Positions 1 through 8,087 of a stretch of DNA of 64,000 bases are shown in pieces (the stretch's first letter is position 1; every line of letters starts with the position of its first letter). Origin of the DNA: DASSFZ01 sp035283185 (GTDB lineage Bacteria; Chloroflexota; Anaerolineae; Fen-1058); the NCBI GenBank assembly GCA_035283185.1, contig DATEUJ010000053.1:1-64000 (forward strand), given 5' to 3'. A model generated the notes under the pieces. That model saw only the letters and a program-made list of their open reading frames with translations. It searched no databases and was not told where the DNA came from. The translations under genes and the position numbers were made by a program.

Positions 1-1
1 G

Positions 2-43
2 GCGGCTGAAGATGCCCAGCAAGCGTTGACGAAACTCGTGTAG
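2..43 (+). CDS. C-terminal end of an upstream gene (partial)
   Basis: The first bases read in one frame as AAEDAQQALTKLV followed by TAG. This Ala-rich amphipathic end resembles the C-termini of extracellular solute-binding proteins, but 13 residues are too few to name a family. The gene starts before the window. Confidence 0.4.
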   Translation, partial: AAEDAQQALTKLV

Positions 44-145
44 GAATTGGTAAGGTGCAGTCATCTGCCCAATCATCGGCAGATTTCGGATTTTGGCAAG
101 GGCTGTGCCTCAATCAACCTGTATGGGCTCTAAACTCCAGAGTTT

Positions 146-631
146 ATGACCATGAGCAATATAACGCCCGTCGCACGCGCGCTCGATGCAGTCGGCGTGC
201 CGTACCGGCTGTTTCGACACCCCGGGCCGGTGAGTTCGCTCGAGCAGGCAGCGCGCGAGCGCGGGCAGACGCCGGATCAGGTCGTGCGCAGCATTGTCTT
301 TCGCGTCGCGTCGGGCGAGTACGTGATGGTGCTGGTCTCCGGCAGTCGGCAGGTGTCGTGGCCGGTGCTGCGACGCTATTTGGGACAATCGCGCGTCACG
401 ACCGCGAGCGAAGAAGAGGTGCGGGCCGTGACGGGTTACGAGCGTGGCGCGGTGTCGCCCTTCGGGCTGCCCAGGCCAATGCGCATCCTGCTAGACGAGG
501 ACGTCTTGTCCCAGACCGAAATCTCGATCGGTTCCGGCGTGCGGGGAACGACCGCCATCTTGAAGACGGATGACATGATGCGGGCGCTGGGCAAGGTTGA
601 AGTGGGTCAATTCACTGCTCATAGCGAGTAG
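146..631 (+). CDS. YbaK/EbsC-type aminoacyl-tRNA deacylase
   Basis: A 161-residue protein of the YbaK/ProX editing fold, which hydrolyses mischarged aminoacyl-tRNAs (Cys-, Ala- or similar tRNA) in the cytoplasm. Seen: N-terminal LDAVGVPYRLFRHPGP, the family motif VVRSIVFRV, a GxRQVSW segment, and the typical VSPFGLP and GxRGTTAIL-like C-terminal signatures. Length is normal for a free-standing editing domain. Two in-frame ATGs lie close together (146 and 152) and no strong ribosome site decides between them. It stands alone, followed by a repeat-filled spacer. Substrate tRNA cannot be told from sequence alone. Confidence 0.85.
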   Translation: MTMSNITPVARALDAVGVPYRLFRHPGPVSSLEQAARERGQTPDQVVRSIVFRVASGEYVMVLVSGSRQVSWPVLRRYLGQSRVTTASEEEVRAVTGYERGAVSPFGLPRPMRILLDEDVLSQTEISIGSGVRGTTAILKTDDMMRALGKVEVGQFTAHSE

Positions 632-681
632 TAGAGGTGTCTCTACCCCGGTACACCGCGTTCGCCGGTCGGAATGACACT

Positions 682-730
682 TTTGCAGTTTGCAGTTTGA
701 AGTTTGGAGTTTGAAGTTGGGAGTTTGAGT
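682..730 (+). repeat. Tandem TTTGAAG-type simple repeat
   Basis: Degenerate units of about 7 bases (GTTTGAA, GTTTGCA, GTTTGGA) fill the spacer ahead of the aminotransferase gene. Similar GTTTGAG-like units recur near 50.98-51.11 kb. Confidence 0.7.
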
Positions 731-737
731 CGGACGA

Positions 738-1955
738 ATGACCGATATACCCTATTCTCTCTCTCGCATCTCATCCGGCTTGAAGCGCAGCGTGATGCGC
801 GACTTGCTGAAGTTTGCCGTCAGCCCGGACATCATCTCCTTCGCCGGGGGACTGCCGGCCAATGAATGTATGCCCCTGGAGGAGTTTCGCGAGTGCGTCG
901 ACGCGGTGCTTAGTCGCGACGGGGCGCGCGTGCTGCAGTACAGCCCGCCGTTCGACCCGCTGCGCGAATGGATCGCCGCAACCATGCGCTCGCGCGGCGT
1001 GGAATGCACGGCCGAGAACGTCTTCATCACCAACGGCTGCCAGCAGGGCTTGACGATTATGGCGCGCCTGCTGCTCGATCCGGGCGATGCCGCCGTCGTC
1101 GAGGAGATTACGTTCACCGGCGTGCGCCAGGTGATCGACGGGCAAGGCGGGCGCATGCTGACCGTCTCGACCGACCTGGAGACCGGCGTCGACGTCGACG
1201 CGCTGGAGGCGCTCCTGAGCAGCCCGCTTGCGCGCAAGCCGCGCGCGGCGATCCTGATCACCGACTTTCACAATCCGCTCGGCGTCAGCATCTCTGTCGA
1301 AAAGCGGGAGCGCATCGCCGAGCTGGCTGCAATGCACCGCGTGCCGGTGATCGAAGACGATCCGTATTCGGCTTTGCGCTATTCGGGCGAAGCCATTCCA
1401 CCCATCAAGGCATTCGACTCGGCCGGGGCGGTCATCTACGTGGGGTCATTCTCCAAGATGCTCGCCCCGGCTGCGCGGTTGGGCTGGATCGTCGCGCCGG
1501 CTGCGCTCATTCCGAGGATCACCGTCGTGCGCGAATCGATCGATCTGGAATCGTCCGGCCTGATGCAGCGCGCCGTGTTCGAGTTTCTATCGCGCGGCCA
1601 TCTCGAGCCGCACCTGGCGCGCTTGAACGCCGTCAATCGCGAGCGGCAGGCGGCCATGCTGGATGCGCTCGAGCGACGCTTCGGCGGAATTGCGCGCTGG
1701 AGCGTGCCGCAAGGCGGGCTGTTCGTGTGGGTCACGCTGCCGGAAGGCGTGGACACTGGGACGATGTTCGAGGCGGCGATCGCGCGCCGCGTCGCTTACA
1801 TCCCCGGCGCGGCGTTCGCCGTGAACGGCGGACACACGAATACCATGCGGCTCAACTACTCGAGCGCCGCACCCGGCGCGATTGGCGAAGGTATCGAGCG
1901 GCTGGCCGCGCTCGTCAGGCAGCGTCTGGCCGAGCCAGTAATCAGTGAGCAGTAA
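738..1955 (+). CDS. PLP-dependent class I/II aminotransferase (2-aminoadipate transaminase-like)
   Basis: A 405-residue fold-type I aminotransferase of the MocR-C-terminal/LysN subgroup; it moves an amino group between an amino acid and a 2-oxoacid with pyridoxal phosphate. Seen: FAGGLP near residue 35, the HNPLG Asn region near 178, EDDPYSALRY (Asp and Tyr that hold PLP), GSFSKMLAPAARLGW with the Schiff-base Lys, and MRLNYS with the carboxylate-binding Arg near the end. No N-terminal GntR DNA-binding domain is present, so it is an enzyme and not a MocR regulator. The last residues VISEQ and the TAA stop are encoded by the start of a simple repeat. Substrate is inferred only at subgroup level. 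Confidence 0.85.
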   Translation: MTDIPYSLSRISSGLKRSVMRDLLKFAVSPDIISFAGGLPANECMPLEEFRECVDAVLSRDGARVLQYSPPFDPLREWIAATMRSRGVECTAENVFITNGCQQGLTIMARLLLDPGDAAVVEEITFTGVRQVIDGQGGRMLTVSTDLETGVDVDALEALLSSPLARKPRAAILITDFHNPLGVSISVEKRERIAELAAMHRVPVIEDDPYSALRYSGEAIPPIKAFDSAGAVIYVGSFSKMLAPAARLGWIVAPAALIPRITVVRESIDLESSGLMQRAVFEFLSRGHLEPHLARLNAVNRERQAAMLDALERRFGGIARWSVPQGGLFVWVTLPEGVDTGTMFEAAIARRVAYIPGAAFAVNGGHTNTMRLNYSSAAPGAIGEGIERLAALVRQRLAEPVISEQ

Positions 1956-1990
1956 TCAGTGAGGAGTGATCAGTGATCAGTAATCAGTAG
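1936..1990 (+). repeat. Tandem ATCAGT-type simple repeat
   Basis: About seven degenerate units of AGTAATCAGTG / AGTGATCAGTG cover the spacer and run into the 3' end of the aminotransferase gene, supplying its stop codon. A related ACTGATAACTG tract occurs at 18941-18964. Confidence 0.8.
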
Positions 1991-2005
1991 GCGGGGTGGG
2001 AAGAC

Positions 2006-2866
2006 ATGTCACCTCGCGGAAGGCTAACGGCTCTAATCGGTGCGACGCTCGCCGTCGTCGTCGTCGTCATTTTGGCGGCGGGGATGCCTGAATTCGTGCT
2101 GCTCCCCGGCGCGCCGGCCGTGCGCCCGCTTCAGGAGGGCATCCCCGTCGAGCCTGGCGCGCCGGTTGGCGCCGATACGCTCCTGACCGTGTTGTGGAAG
2201 GCACTCAGCGTTCTCCTCGTCATCCTCTTTCCGTTTGCCCTGATTCGCTTCATCATTTCGCCCCAGATGCGCAAGCGAGTGCTGCGTGACATGCTCTACC
2301 TGGTTGCCCTGCTCGCGTTCAACACCCTCCTGGCGCGTGCTCTCGGCGAAGCCGGCTTGGTGAGCGTCGCGAGGGAGCCGGCCGCTCAGCCGGCGACGGA
2401 TGTGCCGGCGCCGGTGGCCCCACCAGACGTCGAGGCCCATCTGCCGGAGTGGCTCTCGTTCGTCGTCAGCCTGGGGATCATCCTCCTGCTCGCCATGCTT
2501 GCTGGGATGCTGCAGCGCCGGCGACGCACGGGGTCGAGGCGTCTGGATCGGTTGGCGCAGCAGGCGCACGAAGCCGCCGCGGACCTGCGCGCGGGCGCCG
2601 ACCTCAAGAACGTCATCGTCCGCTGCTACGCCGAGATGTGCCAGGTGGTGAATGACCGACGCGGCATTCGGCGCGAAAAGGCGATGACGCCGCGTGAGTT
2701 CGAGGGCCGTCTCACTTCACTCGGCCTGCCCGCCGAGCAATTGCTCCGGCTCACGCGCCTGTTCGAGGGCGTGCGTTATGGTGCCAGGACGCCCGGCCCG
2801 CGCGAGGAACAAGAGGCAGTAGCGTGCCTGACGGCTATCGCCGAGGCTTGTGGGAGGGCAGCGTGA
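2006..2866 (+). CDS. DUF4129-domain membrane protein
   Basis: A 286-residue protein. Residues 8-30 form a signal or membrane segment, and further hydrophobic helices lie near 65-85, 95-115 and 148-168. The cytoplasmic C-terminal part (about 195-280) matches the DUF4129 pattern: a helical stretch with VIVRCYAEMCQVV, then MTPREFE and LTRLFEGVRYG. DUF4129 usually ends transglutaminase-like proteins coded with MoxR and DUF58 genes, which follow here. The transglutaminase domain itself is absent. It is the first gene of a tightly packed operon, overlapping the next gene by four bases (GTGA). Confidence 0.75.
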   Translation: MSPRGRLTALIGATLAVVVVVILAAGMPEFVLLPGAPAVRPLQEGIPVEPGAPVGADTLLTVLWKALSVLLVILFPFALIRFIISPQMRKRVLRDMLYLVALLAFNTLLARALGEAGLVSVAREPAAQPATDVPAPVAPPDVEAHLPEWLSFVVSLGIILLLAMLAGMLQRRRRTGSRRLDRLAQQAHEAAADLRAGADLKNVIVRCYAEMCQVVNDRRGIRREKAMTPREFEGRLTSLGLPAEQLLRLTRLFEGVRYGARTPGPREEQEAVACLTAIAEACGRAA

Positions 2867-3528
2867 GACGACGCCGCTTCCCTTCGCCGCTGGCTCCCCG
2901 CTCCCCCTCGCTTTGCTCGGGGTCGGGGATTTCGCAGGGCGGGCTGCTGTTGCTGGGCGGTCTCCTGGTCGGACTGCTGGCGCTTCTGCTCAAAGACTTC
3001 GTGCGTGAATCGATCCTCGTTCCGCTCGCGTATACTGTGTCCGGCGCGCGCGTCGTGCTGAATGTGCTGCCGCAGCTCGTGTGGTGGGTGGCCTTTCTGC
3101 TCGTCACCTTGTTCATCGTGGTCGGCGCTGTGCTCGCCGCGCTGCCAGCCCCACAGCGCTCGGACGCACCCGACGAGGCGCGTCGAGGCCGCGTCGAGAC
3201 GTGGATGCGCTGGATCGATCTCGCGGCAGGCGGCGGGGACCACTACACGCAGCAGGTCCTGGCGCGCCGCGTCCGCGATTTGACGTTGGGCGTGCTGGCC
3301 GCACGCGACGCACCCACCCGCGCTGAAGCCTGGCCTGCGAAGTCCCCGACCGAAGGGAGCGGGGAGCGAAGCCGAAGGGTCGAGTCGCGCCTGCGGTCGC
3401 GTGCCCTGCCTGCACCCCCGGGCTCGCCCGAGGGTGGGCCTGTGGCGCAGGCACAGGTGAGCGAGATCGATATCGAGCATATCGTGCGATACCTGGAAGA
3501 CGAGTTGGAGATTCCGCGTGGCGGCTGA
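2863..3528 (+). CDS. Membrane protein of the MoxR/DUF58 operon, carrying three repeat-derived segments
   Basis: Function unknown. The GTG at 2863 overlaps the stop of the preceding gene, which fixes the start better than the longer upstream reading. Two hydrophobic helices lie near residues 27-45 and 60-90; the C-terminal part is soluble and ends with IEHIVRYLEDELEI. Residues 6-27 (PSPLAPRSPSLCSGSG and on) come from a palindromic repeat, residues about 156-174 (KSPTEGSGERSRR) from an inverted copy of the same family, and about 181-199 (PPGSPEGGPVAQAQV) from a second family. So perhaps a third of this protein is repeat-encoded, which raises the question of whether it is still functional. Confidence 0.6.
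   Translation: MRRRRFPSPLAPRSPSLCSGSGISQGGLLLLGGLLVGLLALLLKDFVRESILVPLAYTVSGARVVLNVLPQLVWWVAFLLVTLFIVVGAVLAALPAPQRSDAPDEARRGRVETWMRWIDLAAGGGDHYTQQVLARRVRDLTLGVLAARDAPTRAEAWPAKSPTEGSGERSRRVESRLRSRALPAPPGSPEGGPVAQAQVSEIDIEHIVRYLEDELEIPRGG
2879..2945 (+). repeat. In-frame palindromic repeat, family A (divergent copy)
   Basis: Variant of the family A element: begins CCCTTCGCCGCTGGCTCCCC, ends GGGATTTCGCAGGGCGGGC. It lies just inside the start of the gene at 2863 and is read through in frame. Confidence 0.7.
3331..3383 (-). repeat. In-frame palindromic repeat, family A (reverse orientation)
   Basis: Reverse-complement copy of the family A element (GCCTGCGAAGTCCCCGACCG and on). It is translated on the plus strand as KSPTEGSGERSRR, while forward copies elsewhere give APFGRGLRRAG, so both orientations are used as coding sequence. 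Confidence 0.85.
3405..3459 (+). repeat. In-frame palindromic repeat, family B
   Basis: Contains CCCCCGGGCTCGCCCGAGGG, a hairpin with a CGGGC/GCCCG stem, and ends GCGCAGGCACAGGTG. Encodes PPGSPEGGPVAQAQV at the C-terminal side of the gene at 2863. A near copy is at 4481-4532. Confidence 0.8.
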
Positions 3529-4480
3529 GATCGAAGCCGTGTCGAGATGGGGGGAGCGACTCGTCGGCGAGGTGGAGCGGGCCATCGTCGGCAAGACGCC
3601 GGTGCTGCGAAAAATCGTCGCGTCCCTCCTCGCCGGCGGCCACGTGCTGCTGGAAGATTACCCGGGGTTGGGCAAGACGCTCCTGGCCAAGAGCTGCGCC
3701 ACGGCGCTGGGTCTCACCTTCAAGCGCATTCAATTCACGCCAGACCTCCTGCCCGGCGACATTACCGGCGGCTACGTCTATAATCGAGCGGACAATCGCT
3801 TCGAGCTGCGCAAGGGACCGCTGTTTGCCAACATCATCCTGGCCGACGAGATCAATCGCGCCTCGCCCAAGACCCAGTCCGCGCTGCTCGAAGCGATGCA
3901 GGAGCGCCAGGTCACCCTCGAGGGCGAGACGATGAAGCTGCCGGAGCCGTTCATCGTGCTCGCGACTCAGAACCCGATCGAGTACGAGGGGACTTTTCCG
4001 CTGCCCGAAGCGCAGCTCGATCGGTTTGTCATGAAGCTTTCGATCGGCCATCCCTCGCCGGACGACGAGCGAGAAATCCTGCGGCGGCGGCGGGAACGGC
4101 GGCGGGACGAAGTGGACATCGACCGCGTCTCGAATGCGGAGGATCTCCTGGCGATGCGCCGTGCTGTGGAGACCGTCCACGTCGAGCCTGACGTCGAGCG
4201 CTACATTGTCGCGCTGGTGAGCGAGACGCGCGCCGACCGCCGCGTAGCCGTCGGCGCCAGCCCGCGCGGCTCGCTCGCGCTCCTCATGCTGGCGCGAGCA
4301 TGGGCGGCGCTCGACAGTCGCGACTACGTGCTTCCCGACGACGTGAAACTGTTTGCCGAGCCGGCGCTCGCCCATCGTCTCGTCCTGAGGCCGGACCTGT
4401 GGATGAAGCAAAAAGCGGCCGAGGAGGTGATCGCGTCCGTCCTTCAGTCGGTGCCCGTTCCGGTCGTGGAAGGAGCCTGA
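3518..4480 (+). CDS. MoxR-family AAA+ ATPase
   Basis: A 320-residue MoxR ATPase, a chaperone-like AAA+ protein that usually works with VWA/DUF58 partners on protein complexes at the cell envelope. Seen: Walker A DYPGLGKTLLAKS near residue 48, FTPDLLPGDITGG (MoxR insert), Walker B ILADEINRASPKTQ near 107, sensor 1 VLATQNPIEYEGTFPL near 148 followed by LDRFVMKL, and a C-terminal lid. Starts at GTG 3518, overlapping the upstream gene by 11 bases, and its TGA overlaps the ATG of the DUF58 gene (TGATG). All catalytic motifs are intact. Confidence 0.95.
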   Translation: MAAEIEAVSRWGERLVGEVERAIVGKTPVLRKIVASLLAGGHVLLEDYPGLGKTLLAKSCATALGLTFKRIQFTPDLLPGDITGGYVYNRADNRFELRKGPLFANIILADEINRASPKTQSALLEAMQERQVTLEGETMKLPEPFIVLATQNPIEYEGTFPLPEAQLDRFVMKLSIGHPSPDDEREILRRRRERRRDEVDIDRVSNAEDLLAMRRAVETVHVEPDVERYIVALVSETRADRRVAVGASPRGSLALLMLARAWAALDSRDYVLPDDVKLFAEPALAHRLVLRPDLWMKQKAAEEVIASVLQSVPVPVVEGA

Positions 4481-5820
4481 TGCCTGCACCCCCGGGCTCG
4501 CCCGAGGGCGGGCCTGTAGCGCAGACACAGGTGTCGCCGCGGTCGGCGCTCTTGATCGGCGTGATCCTGACGCTGCTCCTGCTGGGCCTGGGGACGCGCA
4601 GCGCGGGCATTCTCGTGCTGATACTGCCGCCTGCGATCTATCTGGCTGCCGGCCTCTTATTCGGGCCGGATACGCTGCGCCTCGAGACAACCCGCACGAT
4701 CGGCCGTGATTACGCCGCTCCGGATGAGCCGATCACGGTATCGGTGACGGTGACGAACCGGGGATCGCGCCTGGAAGCCGTGGTACTGGAAGATGGTGTC
4801 GCTCCGCCGGCGACTCGGATCGATGGCGAATCGCGTGTGCTGGCTGCTCTGGAGCCGGGCAAGTCGATCGAGATCGCTTACACGCTTCGGGCGGGTCGAG
4901 GCTGCTACCGGTTTCGGGGCGTGCAGGCCACGGCGAGTGATACTCTTGGGGTGTTTCAGCGTGGAGCACTGGCGCCTGCGCCTGGCCAGTTCTTCGTCCT
5001 CCCTAACGTGCTGCGACTGCGCCGCGTCGCGATACGACCGAGCCGCACCCGCGTATACGCGGGCGACGTCCCGGCGCGGCAAGGCGGTCCTGGCATCGAT
5101 TTCTTCGGCGTGCGCGAGTACCAGTCCGGCGACCCCTTGCATTGGATCAATTGGAAAGCGACGGCTCGCGCCTGGGAGGCGATCTTCACGAACGAATTCG
5201 AGCAAGAGCGCATCGCCGATGTGGGCCTGATTCTCGACGTGCGCAGGCGCGCCTATTCCGGGCTGAACGGCCATCCCATTTTCGAGCACGCCGTCCTGGC
5301 GGCGGCGGCGCTGGCTGAAGCTTTCCTGAAGGCAGGCAACCGCGTCGGCGTCCTGCTGTATGGCACGCTGCTCGACTGGACATTTCCGGGTTACGGTAAG
5401 CGGCAGCGCCGCCGTGTGCTGCACGCCCTGGCCCGCGCTGCGCCGGGCGACAGCATGGTCTTCGATCGACTGGAATACATTCCCACGCGCCTGTTTCCAC
5501 CTCAGTCGCAGTTGGTCGTGATCAGCCCCCTGCTCGAGGACGACGTCGAGCCGCTCATCGCGCTTCGCGCTCATAACTACTCGCTGATGGTCATCAGCCC
5601 CGATCCGATCCCGGTCGAGCTCGAGGCGCTCGGCGGGCGCCCGTCTGCGGCGCTGGCTGCCCGCCTCGCGCGCATCGAGCGCGCGCTCGTGATTCGCAAG
5701 CTGCGCCAGGCCGGCGCTCGCGTATTGGACTGGAACGTCGGCGTCCCATTCGAAGAGGCCGTGTACGCCGCGTTCGGTCGCGCGCCGCCTCAAGCGCGCC
5801 CTGTGAGGACCTGGCTGTGA
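4480..5820 (+). CDS. DUF58 domain protein
   Basis: A 446-residue protein. Two membrane helices (about 22-60) are followed by an extracellular Ig-like stretch and the DUF58 domain, whose hallmark GxxFxGxREYxxGDxxxxINWKATAR is clear near residues 205-230. DUF58 resembles a VWA domain and is the normal partner of MoxR. The ATG at 4480 (overlapping the MoxR stop) is chosen over upstream starts. Residues 2-18 (PAPPGSPEGGPVAQTQV) come from a family B repeat that also occurs in the gene two steps upstream, so the N-terminus has been extended by repeat insertion or spread. Confidence 0.9.
   Translation: MPAPPGSPEGGPVAQTQVSPRSALLIGVILTLLLLGLGTRSAGILVLILPPAIYLAAGLLFGPDTLRLETTRTIGRDYAAPDEPITVSVTVTNRGSRLEAVVLEDGVAPPATRIDGESRVLAALEPGKSIEIAYTLRAGRGCYRFRGVQATASDTLGVFQRGALAPAPGQFFVLPNVLRLRRVAIRPSRTRVYAGDVPARQGGPGIDFFGVREYQSGDPLHWINWKATARAWEAIFTNEFEQERIADVGLILDVRRRAYSGLNGHPIFEHAVLAAAALAEAFLKAGNRVGVLLYGTLLDWTFPGYGKRQRRRVLHALARAAPGDSMVFDRLEYIPTRLFPPQSQLVVISPLLEDDVEPLIALRAHNYSLMVISPDPIPVELEALGGRPSAALAARLARIERALVIRKLRQAGARVLDWNVGVPFEEAVYAAFGRAPPQARPVRTWL
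4481..4532 (+). repeat. In-frame palindromic repeat, family B (second copy)
   Basis: Near-identical to 3405-3459: TGCACCCCCGGGCTCGCCC and, at the end, GCGCAGACACAGGTG. It forms the first 17 codons of the DUF58 gene after the ATG. Confidence 0.8.
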
Positions 5821-6419
5821 TGTCACCGTCGAGATGGGCGACTCCGGCTGTCGGCGTGGCGGTTATCACGCTGGCGATCAGTTTTCTCTCTAGCCGGGTT
5901 CCGGCTCTCGGAACCCTGCCGGTCCTGCTCGGCCTGCTGTGGATCGCCGCCGTCCCTTCGGCTACCCCTTCCCCTTCCCCTTCGCTCCGCTCAGGGTCAG
6001 GGCTAGGGCTTCGGCTTCCCGCTCCCTTCGGTCGGGGACTTCGCAGGGCAGGCGGGCGGCGATGGGGATGGATCGCTTCGCTGATGTGGATCGGCTGTGT
6101 CGGGCTGGCGGCGCTCGCCACATTCGTGGGCGCGCACCCGATCGGGCCGCCTGTGGGGGCGCTGGCGGCCCTGGCGGCCTGGGACCTCGACGGCCTGCAC
6201 CGGCGGTTGAGGAGCGCGACGCGCATCCACGGCGAAAGCCGGATCGTGGAGCGGCACATCCGGCGCCTGACCGGTGTTCTGGGTTTGAGTCTGGCGCTGA
6301 GCCTCGTCGCGCTCGTGGCGCGTGTTCGCCTCGATCTCGGCTGGGCGATTGCGCTGGGACTGCTCACTGCCTTGGGCCTGAGCCGGGCCGTGCGCTTCAT
6401 GCGGCGCGAGAGCGGCTGA
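5820..6419 (+). CDS. Membrane protein with internal repeat insertion
   Basis: Function unknown, about 199 residues; start ATG 5820 overlaps the DUF58 stop (a GTG three bases earlier is possible). Hydrophobic helices near 8-24, 30-44, 85-105, 107-122, 145-165 and 168-182 indicate a polytopic membrane protein. Residues about 45-78, rich in Pro and Ser and ending PAPFGRGLRRAG, are encoded by a 100-base family A repeat placed in the loop between the second and third helices. It is the last gene of the operon. Confidence 0.65.
   Translation: MSPSRWATPAVGVAVITLAISFLSSRVPALGTLPVLLGLLWIAAVPSATPSPSPSLRSGSGLGLRLPAPFGRGLRRAGGRRWGWIASLMWIGCVGLAALATFVGAHPIGPPVGALAALAAWDLDGLHRRLRSATRIHGESRIVERHIRRLTGVLGLSLALSLVALVARVRLDLGWAIALGLLTALGLSRAVRFMRRESG
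5953..6053 (+). repeat. In-frame palindromic repeat, family A (long copy)
   Basis: Starts CCCTTCGGCTACCCC, has a CTCCGCTCAGGGTCAGGG middle, and ends with the conserved core that begins CGCTCCCTTCGGTCGGGG and ends CGCAGGGCAGGC. Longest copy in the window. Confidence 0.85.
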
Positions 6420-6566
6420 GATGGCGTTTGCCTTGACGGGCCGACTTGGGCCATAATCGTCGGCATCCATTCGCTCCAACGGATTGCCAAATCCGGTGGG
6501 AGCGGAGAAAGTGCGGACTTATTCTTTCGCACGTCCTTAGCCTGCGGCCGAAGGAGGAGTTGAGAT

Positions 6567-7001
6567 ATGAAGACCGTGAGCATGCTACTGGAGTCCAAGG
6601 GTAACGATGTCTGGTCGGTGTCGCCGGGCGCCACGGTTTACGATGCGCTGGTACGGATGGCCGAGAAGAACGTCGGCGCGCTTCTCGTGCTGGAGGGCAG
6701 TCGTCTCGTCGGCATCTTCTCGGAGCGCGATTACGCGCGCAAAGTGATCCTGCACGGCAAGTCGTCAAGGCAGACGACGGTCGGTGAGATCATGACGTCG
6801 AGGGTGGTCTACGTTCGCCCCGAGCAGACGATTGAGGCGTGCATGGCACTGATGACCGACAAGCGCATCCGGCACCTGCCCGTGCTGGAGGGCGACCGCG
6901 TCATCGGCGTCATCTCGATCGGCGACGTCGTCAAGGCGATCATCTCCGAGCAGGAGTTCATGATCGAGCAGCTCGAGAACTATATCGCCGGAACCCGATA
7001 G
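6567..7001 (+). CDS. CBS-domain pair protein
   Basis: A 144-residue stand-alone Bateman module: two CBS domains (about 10-65 and 75-135), with VSPGATVYDALVRM, GIFSERDYARKVIL and, in the second repeat, MTSRVVYVRPEQT and GVISIGDVVKAII. Such proteins bind adenine nucleotides or NAD-type ligands and regulate partners. The ribosome site AAGGAGGAG sits 8 bases before the ATG. Transcribed alone; no partner is obvious. Confidence 0.9.
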   Translation: MKTVSMLLESKGNDVWSVSPGATVYDALVRMAEKNVGALLVLEGSRLVGIFSERDYARKVILHGKSSRQTTVGEIMTSRVVYVRPEQTIEACMALMTDKRIRHLPVLEGDRVIGVISIGDVVKAIISEQEFMIEQLENYIAGTR

Positions 7002-7015
7002 GCCGTGTTTCTCTA

Positions 7016-7024
7016 TGTTATAAT
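7016..7024 (+). promoter_or_regulatory. Extended -10 promoter
   Basis: TGTTATAAT is a perfect extended -10 (TGn-TATAAT) without a good -35. It would give a leader of about 120 bases, containing the small hairpin CTGCCGCTACGTGGCAG, before the gene at 7153. Confidence 0.5.
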
Positions 7025-7152
7025 CCGTTCGGCGGAGATTCCAAGACCTCCGTGACTTCCCCGTGGCACTGCCGCTACGTGGCAGCGCAGGGGTAGCGGT
7101 GCGCTCTCTGCGGTTAAACATAACACGGCGGGAGACGATCGATAGGGGAGTG

Positions 7153-7410
7153 ATGGACGATAGAGACAAGCTGACGGCGGTCCTGGACAAACTGAACAGC
7201 GACGACATCCGCCTGCTGGCGCGCTTCGCGCAGATCATGATCGAGGAAGACAAGGCGGATCCGATACACGACCCCACCGACCTCCGCGAGCGTTACGCGC
7301 AGTTCAAGATGTGGTGCGAGTCGAACAGTCTCGACCTAGCTGCGGTGGATGCCTGGGTTGAAGAAACCCGCCAGGCCGACGACCGCGCGGCCGCCCCGCG
7401 CTCGTCATGA
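7153..7410 (+). CDS. Small conserved-looking protein of unknown function
   Basis: An 85-residue acidic, helical protein (starts MDDRDKLTAVLDKLNS). The ATG at 7153 follows AGGGGAG at good spacing, which is better than the longer upstream reading. It contains LLARFAQIMIEED and an FKMWCESNSLDL segment. The stop overlaps the ATG of the metallo-hydrolase gene (ATGA), so the two are probably translationally coupled. I do not recognise a family. Confidence 0.65.
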   Translation: MDDRDKLTAVLDKLNSDDIRLLARFAQIMIEEDKADPIHDPTDLRERYAQFKMWCESNSLDLAAVDAWVEETRQADDRAAAPRSS

Positions 7411-8027
7411 TCACCCACGCGCTCACCGTCGGGCCGGTCCAGACGAACTGCTACGTCGTCGTCTGTGAAACCACACGCCAGGCCGTCGTCGTTGATCCGG
7501 GCTGGAATGCTCCCTCGATTCTCGCCGCCGTCGATTCCTTCCAGGCTACGGTCAAGTTGATCCTGCTGACCCACGCGCACTTCGATCACATCGGCGCGCT
7601 CGCCGACGTCGTCGATGCGACGAAGGCGCCGGTCGCCATGCACCCGCTCGACCTGCCGCTGCTCAGAGAGGGCGGCGGCGCGCGCGGGTGGGGCATCCCC
7701 ATGCGCCCCGCCCCCGATCCCGACGTATCTCTCGAGCACGGCCAGGTTCTCGAAGTCGGCACGCTGCGCTTCGAGACGCGCTTCGCCCCCGGCCATACGC
7801 CCGGGCACGTCGTGTTCTACGTCGAGAGTGAGAAGGCCGTCTTCGACGGGGACGTACTGTTTCAAGGCAGCATTGGCCGGGCAGATTTCCCTGGCGGCGA
7901 TTTCGATACGCTCATCGCCAGCATCCGGGATCAGTTGCTCACGCTTCCTGACGACGTCGTGGTTTATTCCGGCCACGGCCCGCCGACGACGATCGGCGAT
8001 GAGAGGCGATTCAACCCGTTCCTATGA
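7407..8027 (+). CDS. Metallo-beta-lactamase-fold hydrolase (glyoxalase II / YcbL-like)
   Basis: A 206-residue MBL-fold enzyme with an intact metal site: THAHFDHIG (HxHxDH), GHTPGHVVF, DGDVLFQGSIGRADFPGGD and a final SGHGPPTTIG. This pattern and length fit the YcbL/glyoxalase II group that hydrolyses thioesters such as S-lactoylglutathione; the thiol used here is unknown. Follows a small protein by ATGA overlap and is closed by a strong hairpin. Confidence 0.88.
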   Translation: MITHALTVGPVQTNCYVVVCETTRQAVVVDPGWNAPSILAAVDSFQATVKLILLTHAHFDHIGALADVVDATKAPVAMHPLDLPLLREGGGARGWGIPMRPAPDPDVSLEHGQVLEVGTLRFETRFAPGHTPGHVVFYVESEKAVFDGDVLFQGSIGRADFPGGDFDTLIASIRDQLLTLPDDVVVYSGHGPPTTIGDERRFNPFL

Positions 8028-8050
8028 ACGCTGAACAAGTACGAACGAAT

Positions 8051-8079
8051 AAACCCGGTTTCTCTCAGAAACCGGGTTT
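8051..8079. terminator. Bidirectional terminator hairpin (GGTTTCT family)
   Basis: Perfect 13-bp stem AAACCCGGTTTCT / AGAAACCGGGTTT with a 3-base loop, between two convergent genes. Very similar hairpins occur at 11278-11304 and 63856-63888. Confidence 0.8.
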
Positions 8080-8087
8080 CTGTCTGG

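Noticed and set aside
3113..4690. A 525-codon minus-strand open frame opposite MoxR
   Set aside because: It is a high-GC shadow of the MoxR and flanking genes with no motif of its own.
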